From contig NZ_AP019860.1 in NCBI RefSeq assembly GCF_009002475.1, positions 9,173,547 to 9,237,546 on the forward strand: a DNA stretch of 64,000 nucleotides. Direction: 5' to 3'. The notes under the pieces were generated by a model. It did no database searches and had not been told where the DNA came from. It worked only from the letters and a program-made list of their open reading frames with translations. This document shows, piece by piece, positions 36,527 through 45,713 of the stretch. Numbering within the stretch: the first letter of the stretch is position 1; every line of letters begins with the position of its first letter. Source of the DNA: Candidatus Uabimicrobium amorphum (GTDB taxonomy: Bacteria; Planctomycetota; Uabimicrobiia; Uabimicrobiales; Uabimicrobiaceae). The position numbers and the translations under genes were made by a program.

Positions 36527-39500
36527 TTATTGAATTTCAGTATCTCTAAGCACAGGATACCTTTTCAACATAAGTAATGTCACCGAATCTAAAGTTGCGC
36601 AGCGCGCTCCTTGTAGTTCGTTCGTATTGTTCACTGGTTGCTTTGGACGCGGTGAAGTAAATTCGAAAGTATAATCGACTTGCTGCGAATTTATATTGGT
36701 ATTACCAATGATATCACCGGCAACAACCAATTCTCTTTGCTGAGAATCTTCGGTAGTGGTGTTATTTTGGTTAACTCCTTGCGAAGTACCATTTACCGTT
36801 ACGGAAGACAAGCGAACGCTTGGAAAATCGGAGTCATCATCCGCATCTTGTCGATAAGGAGGATACGATGTCCAGCGTATAGCAGCGATCACAGCATCGT
36901 CGTCGTTTAAGTTAAATGAATTTGTGTATGTCGTGGTTTCCGGAAAACGACGGCGGCTGTCCCCACTTGTCGTGGCAAAGTTTTTACTCTCTGAAGAGAT
37001 AAACTGATCAATGGTTGCGTTTCCTGGCATGTGGATGTGGTCTCCGTCTTCATTGAAGTGGAAATACCCACCTTTTTTTGCCTGTGCACGAGGAAATCCG
37101 TTTATGAACATACCATCGAGTGGTTCTCTTTCGTTGAGTAAACAGTATTCATTGTTGAACGCCAACTCATCTACTTCTTCGATTGTTGCAATGTTTGGTG
37201 TTACTTTTTCGTCATTGACAAATAGGTCTATAGATGCGTTTCCATTCAGAGTGTCATCCCAAACAAGACGTAGGTGATACCATTCATGTGCCTTAAATGG
37301 GGTTGTTCTCATGATAACGTCGCGACGCGGTACTTTGCGGTTGGCAAAATCGACTTCTGTATCAAAGAAAGCTCCGTAAGGTGTTTGGCCAGTTAATGGA
37401 AAACATAGAGCATAGTATAGCCTTGTGGCACGTAGTTCTCCTAAGGCGTTTATATACAAATATGTTTGCGTTCCTTCACGAAAAAATATATCGGTACGTC
37501 CGAAAAGGTCGTTGCCTTGGGAGTCGTTTGCGACACGTCCTTGACGAAAACCACTCGCAGTTGTCGCGCCAAATAGACCACAAGCGATGGAGTTTCCATT
37601 AATGTCGTCGGTATTATCGGCATCGAATTTTACCCAAAATTGGACAGATCCATTGCGATTTCCCATCTTACTCTCTCCAGAAGTATTTCCTGAACGTAGA
37701 TCTGGTTGGGAATTTCCGACACTACGGTTCGCGAGATAAGAGGATACGTTGTCTCCACCAGAACTAGTGGTGAAATCTTCGAAGCACGTTTCGATTAGGT
37801 AACGCTCTAAACTGTCATTTTGGCGAAGACCTATTGCGGCATCGGAAGGACTCACTTCACGTACAAAGTCAGGCGTGTAATACATTCTTCGTGAAACTAA
37901 GCCGTCATATGTGATATTGTTGCCTGGTTGACGAACCGTATTTTTCGCCTCCATAATAAATGGTAGCCCCTCAAACGATTTTATCAGAGAATTGTTGGCA
38001 GCTCTGACATTGTACTTGATGGTTTTCGCACCTCCAGGGTTTACCGTTTGGGTTGTCCATTGTGCGGGCGATTTATAAGTACCGTTGGTGTTGAATCGAT
38101 TTTGTTGCTCGTTGTTACCCGCTGCGACAAAGTTGTTACCGGAAGAGAAACTGTTGCCGCCACCGGTTCTATTACCGTTACCGGGGTTGTCTCCGTTGAT
38201 GTCTAAAATCGGATTGGGTTCTACCGCACCAGCGAACAGATCCTCATCAACAGGGGCTCCTACTGCTCTTTGATGAGCAATGTTGTTTGGTGAAGTCACT
38301 GTGGTGGCGAGACCTGTGTCTGGCTCGAAGTCACTTTGTGTTGTATGCGTTACTTCGCGACCAAATTCTGCTACGGTTTCGATAATCGATATACCGGTAA
38401 CTAGGTTACCTTGTTGTGCGGTGGTACGACCTACAGATGTAATCTCAACACTACCCACAGAAGAAGGTACTAGCTCTAAAGTGTGAGAAGGATTTGTCTG
38501 TAAATTAGTACCATCGCTTTCAATACGTACTAAATCAGAAGTACTTACGCGGCGGAATGCTCCGGCATTGGGATTCCAAAAATTTTCAACGGTATTTGGG
38601 TTGAAGTTACTACGCAGCATATCGCGTACAGCTTGGTTCCATACTTGCTGTGAAACTACAGGGCTACCTGGGTTTAAGCCTGTGTTTTTGACCACAGTTG
38701 CCGCATTGATAGCACCATTGGTAGGGTCACCAAGATTTGGAACAGGAATGTTGATATTTTGCGCATTGAAAAACTCATCAATTTCACCTTGGTCCAAAAA
38801 CGGATTGCCATCCACTTCGCGACGACGAATAATTTCGTCGGCAAGTGCTTCGGCCTCTGCTTGAGGAATTGCAATTTCAAACTGGGCTATGTCGTTACGC
38901 AGAGTTGTTTCTACTCTAATCGCATTGTTACTAAAGGTTGGATCATCATCATCTTGGATTTGACTAGCAAAAAAGTTAGCGCGACCGCGAATGTTGACAA
39001 TCAAAGCGATCAAAACATCTCGTGATGCGGTGTTTATGTTCACCGGAGCACGTGCTTCATGGTAGTATTCGGGAGCATCGCGTAGGTCGAGAGCATCTTC
39101 GACACTTACTGCGACCGTACTTGTATCGATAATAGAAGAGGTTGTAAGATTGCTCAAAAATCTTTCCGCACCCGCAGATCCTTCAAAACCAGCAACGTCT
39201 GTATTTATTTTGGTTTCTACTTCTTGCATACTGGTAAAGCGCGTACGTGTGTTTGGATTCAGAGGGGTATTGAGAACAGCACTTGCCAATGCGTTGTGGA
39301 AATTCGCATCCGATGCCGGAAAAGCCAATTCTGCAAGTGTTAATAACAGGCGTCGCATGGTCTCGGCACTTGGAACCACTGTCGCAGCGTCGGTTCTTAG
39401 TGTTACGTTACCATTGGCATTGACGTTCACGGGAATAAAACTATTTACATTGAGTTTACCCGAGGAGTCTTCTAGTTTTAGCGAATAAAAATTACCATGT

Positions 39501-39955
39501 AATTCGCTGGTTCCAAAGATATCTCCACCAATAGTACGACCAACAAGCCCTGAAACCGTAAAAGGATCATTGTTGTCACCGTCATTGTATAGATCGATGT
39601 CTAATTCCAAAGAGATTGGTTCAGGTGTCTGACTCGCAAGGAATACATCGCGGTCTGAGTTCGCCGGATATTGTAAGGTAACACCATTGACTGGTGGTTC
39701 GCTTAATCCAATGCGACCTGTTCTTCTTATGTTATCGTAAATGAGTGCTAATGCATGATCCACCCCAGCATAAGCAGTTAGCTTGGCGTCGACAGTGGAC
39801 GCATAATTACTGGCCGCTGTACGTTCATAGCCTGTTAAGCGTACGAAAGTAACGGCTGTTGTAGATAAAACCAACATAATGCTTGTTACTATGATTAGGG
39901 TGATACCTTTGCGTTCTTTATTTTTTAACTTTTTCATGTTTTTTTTAAAACACAT
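36527..39955 (-). CDS. GspK-like prepilin-type protein with LamG-like domain (paralogue 1)
   Basis: GspK is the minor pseudopilin that caps the tip of type II secretion pseudopili. This 1142-residue protein starts with a short basic leader and a prepilin-type helix (ERKGITLIIVTSIMLVLSTTAV), lacking Glu at +5 as GspK does. Near residue 300 is the helix-hairpin-helix-like block APVNINTASRDVLIALI followed by EALADEIIRRREVDGNPF, typical of GspK. Around residues 760-910 is a concanavalin/LamG-type domain (GSVQFWVKFD, then HEWYHLRLVWDDTLNGNASIDLFVNDEKV). It is three times the usual GspK length. An alternative start is ATG 39937. A paralogue lies at 56499-60506. Confidence 0.82.
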   Translation of the reverse strand: MCFKKNMKKLKNKERKGITLIIVTSIMLVLSTTAVTFVRLTGYERTAASNYASTVDAKLTAYAGVDHALALIYDNIRRTGRIGLSEPPVNGVTLQYPANSDRDVFLASQTPEPISLELDIDLYNDGDNNDPFTVSGLVGRTIGGDIFGTSELHGNFYSLKLEDSSGKLNVNSFIPVNVNANGNVTLRTDAATVVPSAETMRRLLLTLAELAFPASDANFHNALASAVLNTPLNPNTRTRFTSMQEVETKINTDVAGFEGSAGAERFLSNLTTSSIIDTSTVAVSVEDALDLRDAPEYYHEARAPVNINTASRDVLIALIVNIRGRANFFASQIQDDDDPTFSNNAIRVETTLRNDIAQFEIAIPQAEAEALADEIIRRREVDGNPFLDQGEIDEFFNAQNINIPVPNLGDPTNGAINAATVVKNTGLNPGSPVVSQQVWNQAVRDMLRSNFNPNTVENFWNPNAGAFRRVSTSDLVRIESDGTNLQTNPSHTLELVPSSVGSVEITSVGRTTAQQGNLVTGISIIETVAEFGREVTHTTQSDFEPDTGLATTVTSPNNIAHQRAVGAPVDEDLFAGAVEPNPILDINGDNPGNGNRTGGGNSFSSGNNFVAAGNNEQQNRFNTNGTYKSPAQWTTQTVNPGGAKTIKYNVRAANNSLIKSFEGLPFIMEAKNTVRQPGNNITYDGLVSRRMYYTPDFVREVSPSDAAIGLRQNDSLERYLIETCFEDFTTSSGGDNVSSYLANRSVGNSQPDLRSGNTSGESKMGNRNGSVQFWVKFDADNTDDINGNSIACGLFGATTASGFRQGRVANDSQGNDLFGRTDIFFREGTQTYLYINALGELRATRLYYALCFPLTGQTPYGAFFDTEVDFANRKVPRRDVIMRTTPFKAHEWYHLRLVWDDTLNGNASIDLFVNDEKVTPNIATIEEVDELAFNNEYCLLNEREPLDGMFINGFPRAQAKKGGYFHFNEDGDHIHMPGNATIDQFISSESKNFATTSGDSRRRFPETTTYTNSFNLNDDDAVIAAIRWTSYPPYRQDADDDSDFPSVRLSSVTVNGTSQGVNQNNTTTEDSQQRELVVAGDIIGNTNINSQQVDYTFEFTSPRPKQPVNNTNELQGARCATLDSVTLLMLKRYPVLRDTEIQ

Positions 39956-40553
39956 CCTATAGATGCGTAAACCTCCTTCTAATGAATTGTATTTAAGGAG
40001 TAGAAAGTGAAATCTTGTTCACTAAATTTTATTTCATTCTACAATAAAATAAAAGGAGTGTAAAGATTTAAATGTGTTTGTTTGTATGCGTTTAACTGTA
40101 TATTATAGTGGGGAGTAGGTGGGAAATTATTCTGTGAATTTTGTGAGTTTTTTATGGTTTTTTACGAATTTTTTTGTGTGATAATCGAAATTTAGGTGGT
40201 TGAGATCGGGGGCATTCCTATTTTTGTTATCTATCTCGAAATGTCATTCCTACGAAAGCAGGAATCCAGCAACGGATAAACCTCAGTTTTATTGAGACGG
40301 AACTACCACAAGGTGTCATTCCTGCGAAAGCAGGAATCAATGCCATTAAGTTAAGGAAAATTTTTGATATTACAAGGGATACAGAGTCTATAATGCTCAC
40401 AGTCCCCGACATATAAGGCTCACAAATTCATGTCATTCCCGCGTAAGCGGGAAACCAGCAACATAAAATTGACTTGTAAACTCTGGATCCCTATCAAGTC
40501 AGGGATGACACCTTTTGTAGTTTGTAGTTCCAGCCTGGTTGCACCTCGACGTA
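39956..40553. other. Gene-free region with dRS3-like repeats
   Basis: These 598 bp contain no plausible gene. The right-hand part holds the dispersed-repeat-type elements listed separately. The left-hand part is AT-rich and presumably carries the promoter of the GspK-like gene; an AAGGAGG stands 16 bases before its ATG. Confidence 0.8.
40243..40510. repeat. dRS3-like / REP-type short palindromic elements
   Basis: Three copies of a 20-bp palindromic core of the form ATTCC-N10-GGAAT, each preceded by GTC, lie at 40243-40273, 40315-40338 and 40432-40462. The third pairs with a fourth, different element at 40483-40510 (TGGATCCCTATCAAGTC, then AGGGATGACA). Together 40432-40510 make a 79-bp unit bounded by near-inverted TGTCATTCCC / GGGATGACA ends. 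The cores match the layout of neisserial dRS3 and of similar dispersed repeats in many bacteria. Confidence 0.8.
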
Positions 40554-41474
40554 TTATTTTGGTGGTGGTATGAAGCCCAGTTCTTTTTTGAGAGAAATGC
40601 CCATTTCCTTGGCGCTACTGCGATGAATACCCTCAATAATTTTGTTTAAACTCTTACGACTCTTGATCGCAAACGGATCGATCCCTGACATAGAGGTGGC
40701 ATCTTGCTTTAAACCGTGGCGCTTATAAAGAATCATTGTCGAGGTTTTACCTATACGCACGAGTAGATCACAATAATATTTCATACCGTTTAAAGTATAG
40801 TTGTATTTGGGATGGTAGACTCTTGCTTGGCGAATCTCTAATTGTTTTTTTTCATTATTTATCTTTTGCAAGTACTCCGTGTATAGCCATTGGCGCCATT
40901 TTTGGCGACGAAAACCTCTGTTTCTATACTCAACGACTTCTTGTTTCTTGAGTATTTTGTATAGCCTGTTCAGTTCTTTCATGCGCTCGATGTAAAATTC
41001 TTGAATTTCTTTTTGCTGTTTTTGTACTTGGTTTTTTTTGCCAATAGAAAAAGTTTTTTGGGCAATAGCAAGTCGTGTTGCCGAGGAAAATTTTTTCCAG
41101 CGTGCTTTAAATTTAGAATTTTGTTCTTCTACCACCATTTCGATGTATACATTGTAATCACCATACAATACTTCTTGTGCTGGCTTATTTAAGGGCTCAA
41201 ATTTTTTTTTGGCGTAGTAACGACCTTCATTTTCTTTTACGGTGACGGTGTATGAGCCTATCTTTCTACCCTCGTATTGTAAGCGAATTTGAAATTTGAC
41301 GTCTTTGAATATTCTTTTGGCAAAAATGTTAATCGACAAACTAAGTTCATTCGCCCAAGGATAGGGAACCACTTTTAAATCAAGCGTTTTTACTTTGACA
41401 AACTTTGTTGCTTCTTGCGAATGGAGAGAAATGAATGTGGTGATAAAGAATATACATAAAATTTTTTTTATCAT
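40554..41474 (-). CDS. Secreted protein of unknown function, partly coiled coil
   Basis: The 306-residue protein has a signal peptide (IKKILCIFFITTFISLHS, cleavage before QEA). Residues ~30-140 look like a beta-sandwich with alternating strands (LDLKVVPYPWANELSLSINIF). Residues ~145-225 are charged and helical, probably coiled coil (QKQQKEIQEFYIERMKELNRLYKILKK). The C-terminal part is short, basic and ends FIPPPK. I recognise no family. It lies downstream of another secreted protein gene on the same strand. Confidence 0.7.
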   Translation of the reverse strand: MIKKILCIFFITTFISLHSQEATKFVKVKTLDLKVVPYPWANELSLSINIFAKRIFKDVKFQIRLQYEGRKIGSYTVTVKENEGRYYAKKKFEPLNKPAQEVLYGDYNVYIEMVVEEQNSKFKARWKKFSSATRLAIAQKTFSIGKKNQVQKQQKEIQEFYIERMKELNRLYKILKKQEVVEYRNRGFRRQKWRQWLYTEYLQKINNEKKQLEIRQARVYHPKYNYTLNGMKYYCDLLVRIGKTSTMILYKRHGLKQDATSMSGIDPFAIKSRKSLNKIIEGIHRSSAKEMGISLKKELGFIPPPK

Positions 41475-41502
41475 AATGAACTCGCTAACAATATTGATGA
41501 TA

Positions 41503-41529
41503 ACAATGGTTCCTCAAAGGAACCATTGT
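41503..41529. terminator. Hairpin after beta-propeller-like gene
   Basis: A 12-bp perfect inverted repeat (ACAATGGTTCCT and its complement, 3-base loop) lies 11 bases beyond the stop of the minus-strand gene at 41540. A U-tract precedes rather than follows the stem on that strand, so it is a weak terminator candidate. Confidence 0.5.
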
Positions 41530-41539
41530 GAAAAAAACA

Positions 41540-42625
41540 TTATTCTGTTGACTCGTTTCTAACTAGAGTACCGATTGTAATGCCATCTATCCCCATAAAG
41601 AGATAGTATTTTGCATTTTGAGATATTTTCATCGCACCCAGTGTTTCATTTTTGATAAAACGTTGTAGTAGATATCTATCTTTTTCTATACCAACATAAG
41701 CATTGAAAGTTTTGCGTTTTAGATCTGTTTTTAGGACAACAAGTCGGTCTTTTACTAAAAATGGATAGGTGAAACGATCATTTTCTCTACCGATGGTATA
41801 TTTTTCGCCAGTTGTAAAATTTTTCAGAAAGTGATGATAATGTCCATCTGCATCTCTGGTGATGTAAAAAATACGTTCATCGGTGGCGGCAAAGGTCGAT
41901 ATTATGTGTTCTTTATCAACTGGAGTGAGTTTTTTATTGCGAAGTTCCATTAGAAATGTCTTTTTTTCTACCTGATCAATTAATGAGAAATAAAAGAGAT
42001 CGCCTGAGACATAGAAGTTTGTTCTTACAGTTCCTCTATTGGAAAATCGATATTTAAATAAATAGTCTAAACTCGCTTTTCTTTGGAAACGAACACCTTT
42101 TTTGGTAAAGGCGATTCTTGCAACATAATCACCTAACCAGTTTTGTTCTTCATCGTAAAACCAACCCGTAGCGTATAGTTTACTTTTGTGACAAAAAACA
42201 AATGGTCCTGCCTTGAATCCTTTTTGTCCTTGCTGGTATTCAAATTCCACTTTTTTTCTGTTGTTGCGCGGATCTACACGGATTATTTTGTTTCCGCGGT
42301 TTCCCACGATAAAAATGCGATGCCTATCACTGTCATAAGCAACATTGACCAAGTGATAGATCTTAAGCGGTATGCGATCAATCGTTTCTAGTTTCTTATC
42401 TTTAAAACGAAAAATGATTAGGTCATATGCATTACCTCTTGCAATTTTTTTGACATCGTATACTCGTTCTGTTGCAAAGAAGTAGCTTGCATCATTAGAA
42501 ACAGCGCATGGATTAAGGATTTTGTAGTCGACTTTATATTGAGATATGTCATCGACCGAAACCTTGTATTTATCTGCAAAAATACAGGTTATTAATATTA
42601 ACAAAATTGTTAACAGCTTTTTCAT
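41540..42625 (-). CDS. Secreted beta-propeller-like protein of unknown function
   Basis: The 361-residue protein has a signal peptide (KKLLTILLILITCIFA). The mature part is a series of four-strand-like segments with Asp/Gly turns, for example HLVNVAYDSDRHRIFIVGNRGNKIIRVDPRNN and ATDERIFYITRDADGHYHHF, which suggests a six- or seven-bladed beta-propeller. No catalytic motif is visible. GGGG stands upstream of the ATG as a ribosome site. A terminator separates it from the FrpC-like gene upstream. Confidence 0.65.
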   Translation of the reverse strand: MKKLLTILLILITCIFADKYKVSVDDISQYKVDYKILNPCAVSNDASYFFATERVYDVKKIARGNAYDLIIFRFKDKKLETIDRIPLKIYHLVNVAYDSDRHRIFIVGNRGNKIIRVDPRNNRKKVEFEYQQGQKGFKAGPFVFCHKSKLYATGWFYDEEQNWLGDYVARIAFTKKGVRFQRKASLDYLFKYRFSNRGTVRTNFYVSGDLFYFSLIDQVEKKTFLMELRNKKLTPVDKEHIISTFAATDERIFYITRDADGHYHHFLKNFTTGEKYTIGRENDRFTYPFLVKDRLVVLKTDLKRKTFNAYVGIEKDRYLLQRFIKNETLGAMKISQNAKYYLFMGIDGITIGTLVRNESTE

Positions 42626-42727
42626 GTTTTCCCCTATTTTTATTAACAGTAATGTATTTTCTGTAAGAATTATGTCATACAGGAAATGTGATTACAAGTA
42701 CTCTACGGGTATTTTACGCAATAATCC

Positions 42728-42770
42728 AAAAAAAAAAGAGAGTATTATGTCAAGCATAATACTCTCTTTT
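42728..42770 (-). terminator. Rho-independent terminator of FrpC-like gene
   Basis: A 16-bp perfect stem (AAAAGAGAGTATTATG and complement, loop TCAAG) is followed on the minus strand by a run of at least nine U residues. It lies 22 bases beyond the stop of the gene at 42792. Confidence 0.92.
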
Positions 42771-42791
42771 ACATGTGTCAATCTCTACAGA

Positions 42792-44711
42792 TTATTTTCT
42801 CTTTTTTACACGGAAAACACTTGGATACCAATCCCACATGGTGCGTTCTTCACCATCAATTGTGAATTGAGAAACAAAGTTGTCGTGCTCTACTTTGAGT
42901 TCTGTAATCTTAAGATCAGCTAGAGACTGAATTTCACCTGCATCTACTTTAGCGTTTAGGTTCTTGTCTTGCCATACACTTAGAGTAGAAAGTTCTTGAC
43001 CTTCTAGAGTACCATTTTCGTCAGCGTCTAGAGATCTCATTTTTTCGTAACCGTTGATGAAACCATCAGCATCACCAAACAATTGTGCGCCACTTACTGG
43101 CTTGCTTGAATCATACTGAATTAGAAGACCATCGTTTTTGCCAACCCACTCGGTAAGATCTACGAAACCGTCGCCATTGATATCGAACTCAACAACGCGT
43201 CCATCTTTGTAAACGTGTGGTAGGTAAACACCGTTAGAAGCTTCTAATTTTCCATCGCCATCCATATCAAGAACGATTGGACTTGTGAATACGTGATCGT
43301 AAAGTTCGTATGTACGGTCACCAACTGTGATTCTAACACTTTCGAATTGACCAGGGGTACCACCGAAAGTTCTTGTGTTGAAACTACTTCCATTTTGTAT
43401 TCTTGTTACGTTTTCAGACTGACTGATAACTGGATTGTCGTCAGATTGATCGATACCTACAAGTCTTCCGTCTAGTCCAATAGCGAAACTACTTGTTGTG
43501 AAAGTATTTTCTGTTTCGAAATCAGCTAGTTGGTTAGCATCGTTTTGGTTTAGTTCACGATCTTGTAAATCGTTAAGAGTTGTTTGACCATTAACGAATA
43601 GATCTGTTCGTGGCTCAAGAGAATCTTGAACAGCTGTTTCTTGTGAAGAAGGAAATACTGCCAAGAAGAAATCTAGGTCACGTGCCAATTGTGAGCCAGA
43701 AAAACGATTTTGTAGATCTTGGATCATGCTTACGATAGATGCAGTTCCACGATCGAAATTTGCACCAGGTAGACTCAATGGATTCAATACGTCTAAACGA
43801 ATTCTGTTTGTTTGAGTTGGAGATTGAAAAGTTGAGTCAAGCGCTCCATCAAAGTCAGGAGTAGTGTTGATTTCACTACTTTGATCATTATTGATTGTTT
43901 CAATGTTCTGAATTTCTTCAAGAGTAGATTCTCTTACAAATTTGAAGTCATTCAAGAATTCTTGTTGTGTAAACTGTAGTCTATCAAGAATTCTTTGAGC
44001 TGTTGGAACTGCAGAGTTTGTGTCATCGATTTGAGCCAAATTATCTGTTGTTTCTTGTTGTGTACTGCCGTCTGGCAATGTGTTTGTAGAAACACTGTTT
44101 GGGTCGATTCCTGTTTGTAGCTCAAGCTTAATAGCGTTGTTTAAGTCTACAAAAAACTCTTCATGTAAGTTACTTACTTGATCATAGAAAGAATCAATTA
44201 CACTTTGTGGTGCATTTGCAAGAATAGCTTGGTTTTCAGGTGCAACAAACTTACTTACGTCATTGTTTACATCACTGATGAACTCAAGAACTCTTTGTTG
44301 TAACTGAGGTGCCAAGTTTTCAGCTATGTCAAGTTGCTTTTCGTTTCTGTCAATGCGAGACTCGTCTGAGTCGCCAGCAAATGTAGGAAGGTTTAAAGCT
44401 TCTTCGAAACGTTCAACTTCTCTAATAGCTGCTTCAGACAATCTTTCCACTGCGTTATCATCAAAATTTGTTTCTTGATCGTTAGAACCAAATTTATCGA
44501 AATCAGCTAGGTCAGCTTTAATAATTTCAGCTAGAGTTTCTGGCTCAGGTACTGGAGCTGGAGCTGGCTGAGTAATCGGTGGAGCAGGTTGTGGTTGTTG
44601 TTGCTGAACTTGGTTTTGTGCTTGAACTAAGTTAATAGATCTAACACCACAGCACCAAGCGGAAGCAGTCATTGTAAAAACCATTAACATTATTATGCAA
44701 TTTTTAATCAT
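42792..44711 (-). CDS. Secreted protein with FrpC-like calcium-binding C-terminal region
   Basis: I set the start at ATG 44711, since AAAGGA stands at good spacing and the product then begins with a signal peptide (MIKNCIIMLMVFTMTASAWCCG). A Gln/Pro-rich linker and about 400 acidic, Asn/Gln-rich residues follow. The last ~170 residues carry repeated calcium-loop motifs: LDMDGDGKLEA, FDINGDGFVDLTEWVGKNDGLL, GAQLFGD, SLDADENGTLEGQELSTLSVWQDKN. This order matches the C-terminal region of RTX/FrpC-type iron-regulated proteins as I remember it. RTX nonapeptides themselves (GGxGxDxUx) are absent. Two palindromes lie just upstream. Confidence 0.75.
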   Translation of the reverse strand: MIKNCIIMLMVFTMTASAWCCGVRSINLVQAQNQVQQQQPQPAPPITQPAPAPVPEPETLAEIIKADLADFDKFGSNDQETNFDDNAVERLSEAAIREVERFEEALNLPTFAGDSDESRIDRNEKQLDIAENLAPQLQQRVLEFISDVNNDVSKFVAPENQAILANAPQSVIDSFYDQVSNLHEEFFVDLNNAIKLELQTGIDPNSVSTNTLPDGSTQQETTDNLAQIDDTNSAVPTAQRILDRLQFTQQEFLNDFKFVRESTLEEIQNIETINNDQSSEINTTPDFDGALDSTFQSPTQTNRIRLDVLNPLSLPGANFDRGTASIVSMIQDLQNRFSGSQLARDLDFFLAVFPSSQETAVQDSLEPRTDLFVNGQTTLNDLQDRELNQNDANQLADFETENTFTTSSFAIGLDGRLVGIDQSDDNPVISQSENVTRIQNGSSFNTRTFGGTPGQFESVRITVGDRTYELYDHVFTSPIVLDMDGDGKLEASNGVYLPHVYKDGRVVEFDINGDGFVDLTEWVGKNDGLLIQYDSSKPVSGAQLFGDADGFINGYEKMRSLDADENGTLEGQELSTLSVWQDKNLNAKVDAGEIQSLADLKITELKVEHDNFVSQFTIDGEERTMWDWYPSVFRVKKRK

Positions 44712-44746
44712 ATGTGAAGTCCTTTCAAAAAAGAACAATTCTTAAT

Positions 44747-44800
44747 ATGCAAATTTAATTTGCATGTTACTGTTCTCGAAAAATCTTGTTTTTTGAGAAC
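44747..44800. promoter_or_regulatory. Two adjacent palindromes upstream of FrpC-like gene
   Basis: ATGCAAAT-TTA-ATTTGCAT (44747-44765) is a perfect palindrome of operator size. GTTCTC...GAGAAC with inner A5/T6 tracts (44772-44800) makes a second hairpin. Both lie 36-90 bases before the minus-strand start codon and may be operators or 5' leader structures. Confidence 0.45.
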
Positions 44801-44955
44801 TTTTTAGATTTAAACTATTAAACTAATAGTGCGAAGGCAATGCAAGAGAAAAATATAAATTTACGTATTTTTTTACCATAGGGTGTTAGAAAACCCCTTA
44901 TTTTAGTACCAGTATAACTGGTAGTTACTTACGTTAGATGTATCCTAAGTTTTTC

Positions 44956-44985
44956 TTGCAGTCATGGTTGATGATCATGTATAAT
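44956..44985 (+). promoter_or_regulatory. Sigma-70 promoter of pseudopilin operon
   Basis: TTGCAG at 44956-44961 and a consensus TATAAT at 44980-44985 are 18 bases apart. The start codon of the first pseudopilin gene is 72 bases downstream. Confidence 0.65.
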
Positions 44986-45057
44986 GACCTTGTACAAAAT
45001 ATTATGACATAAAATACTAAAATATATATAAATTTTTGTTTTTAGGGGTGTTTTGTT

Positions 45058-45699
45058 GTGCTATTAAATAAAAGACATTTCAAAGCGTTTACTCTAATCG
45101 AACTATTGGTTGTTATTTCTATTATAGTAATGATTGCTGCCGCGGTACTACCGACAACACTTGACTTCATGTCAAAAAGTCGTTTGAAAGGGGCGGCATC
45201 CATGATAAAAATGGCATGCTTACAAGCGCGCTCTCAGGCGATCGCACAACGCGAACGACAATTTGTCGTTCTTTTTACGCAAGCAAATTCGCAGCCAGAT
45301 ACGTTAGTCACTGTTCCTGCTTCTTCGTTTGATAACGTACCTGGAGCAACCCAACAGCAAGCACTTGTAAACACAGTTCAAGTATTTGACTCTAACGAAA
45401 ACAACCCAAATCGTGAGTTCGAAAGTAGAACACAAGCAGAAAAATTTCCCGACTTTATCTCTGTGCAAAGTTTGGGAAACGTTGATAATTATACCGAACC
45501 ATTGGTTTTGGAATTTTCGCCGACAGGTAGCGTACGCGTTGTGACAGGTTACACAGGTGATTTACCGGTTCCTGGCCAGCCGGCCTTTACTGGTGATGTT
45601 GCAGATATAATGTTACAGCAAGATAATGGCGAGCACATTGCTTTAATTGATATTGTAAATAATATTGGACAAGTTCGTTCTGAAATTCGCACTCCATAA
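45058..45699 (+). CDS. Type II secretion/type IV pilus minor pseudopilin (GspH/FimT-like)
   Basis: The 213-residue protein begins at GTG (45058) with AGGGGTG upstream. Its leader ends KA before FTLIELLVVISIIVMIAAAVLP, a prepilin peptidase site with Phe+1 and Glu+5 (cleavage after Ala rather than the usual Gly). The globular part follows, with SRLKGAASMIKMACLQARSQAIAQRERQFVVL, the pattern of GspH/FimT proteins, whose helix is followed by a conserved ARSQAI segment. It is the first gene of a three-gene operon of minor pseudopilins, 14 bp before the next. Confidence 0.85.
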   Translation: MLLNKRHFKAFTLIELLVVISIIVMIAAAVLPTTLDFMSKSRLKGAASMIKMACLQARSQAIAQRERQFVVLFTQANSQPDTLVTVPASSFDNVPGATQQQALVNTVQVFDSNENNPNREFESRTQAEKFPDFISVQSLGNVDNYTEPLVLEFSPTGSVRVVTGYTGDLPVPGQPAFTGDVADIMLQQDNGEHIALIDIVNNIGQVRSEIRTP

Positions 45700-45713
45700 C
45701 GAGAGGTAAGTAT

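Larger units (their letters stand above)
44712..45057. other. Divergent intergenic region with palindromes
   Basis: This 346-bp region separates the FrpC-like gene (minus) from the pseudopilin operon (plus). It contains two inverted repeats close to the FrpC-like start and a good plus-strand promoter at 44956-44985. Confidence 0.7.
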
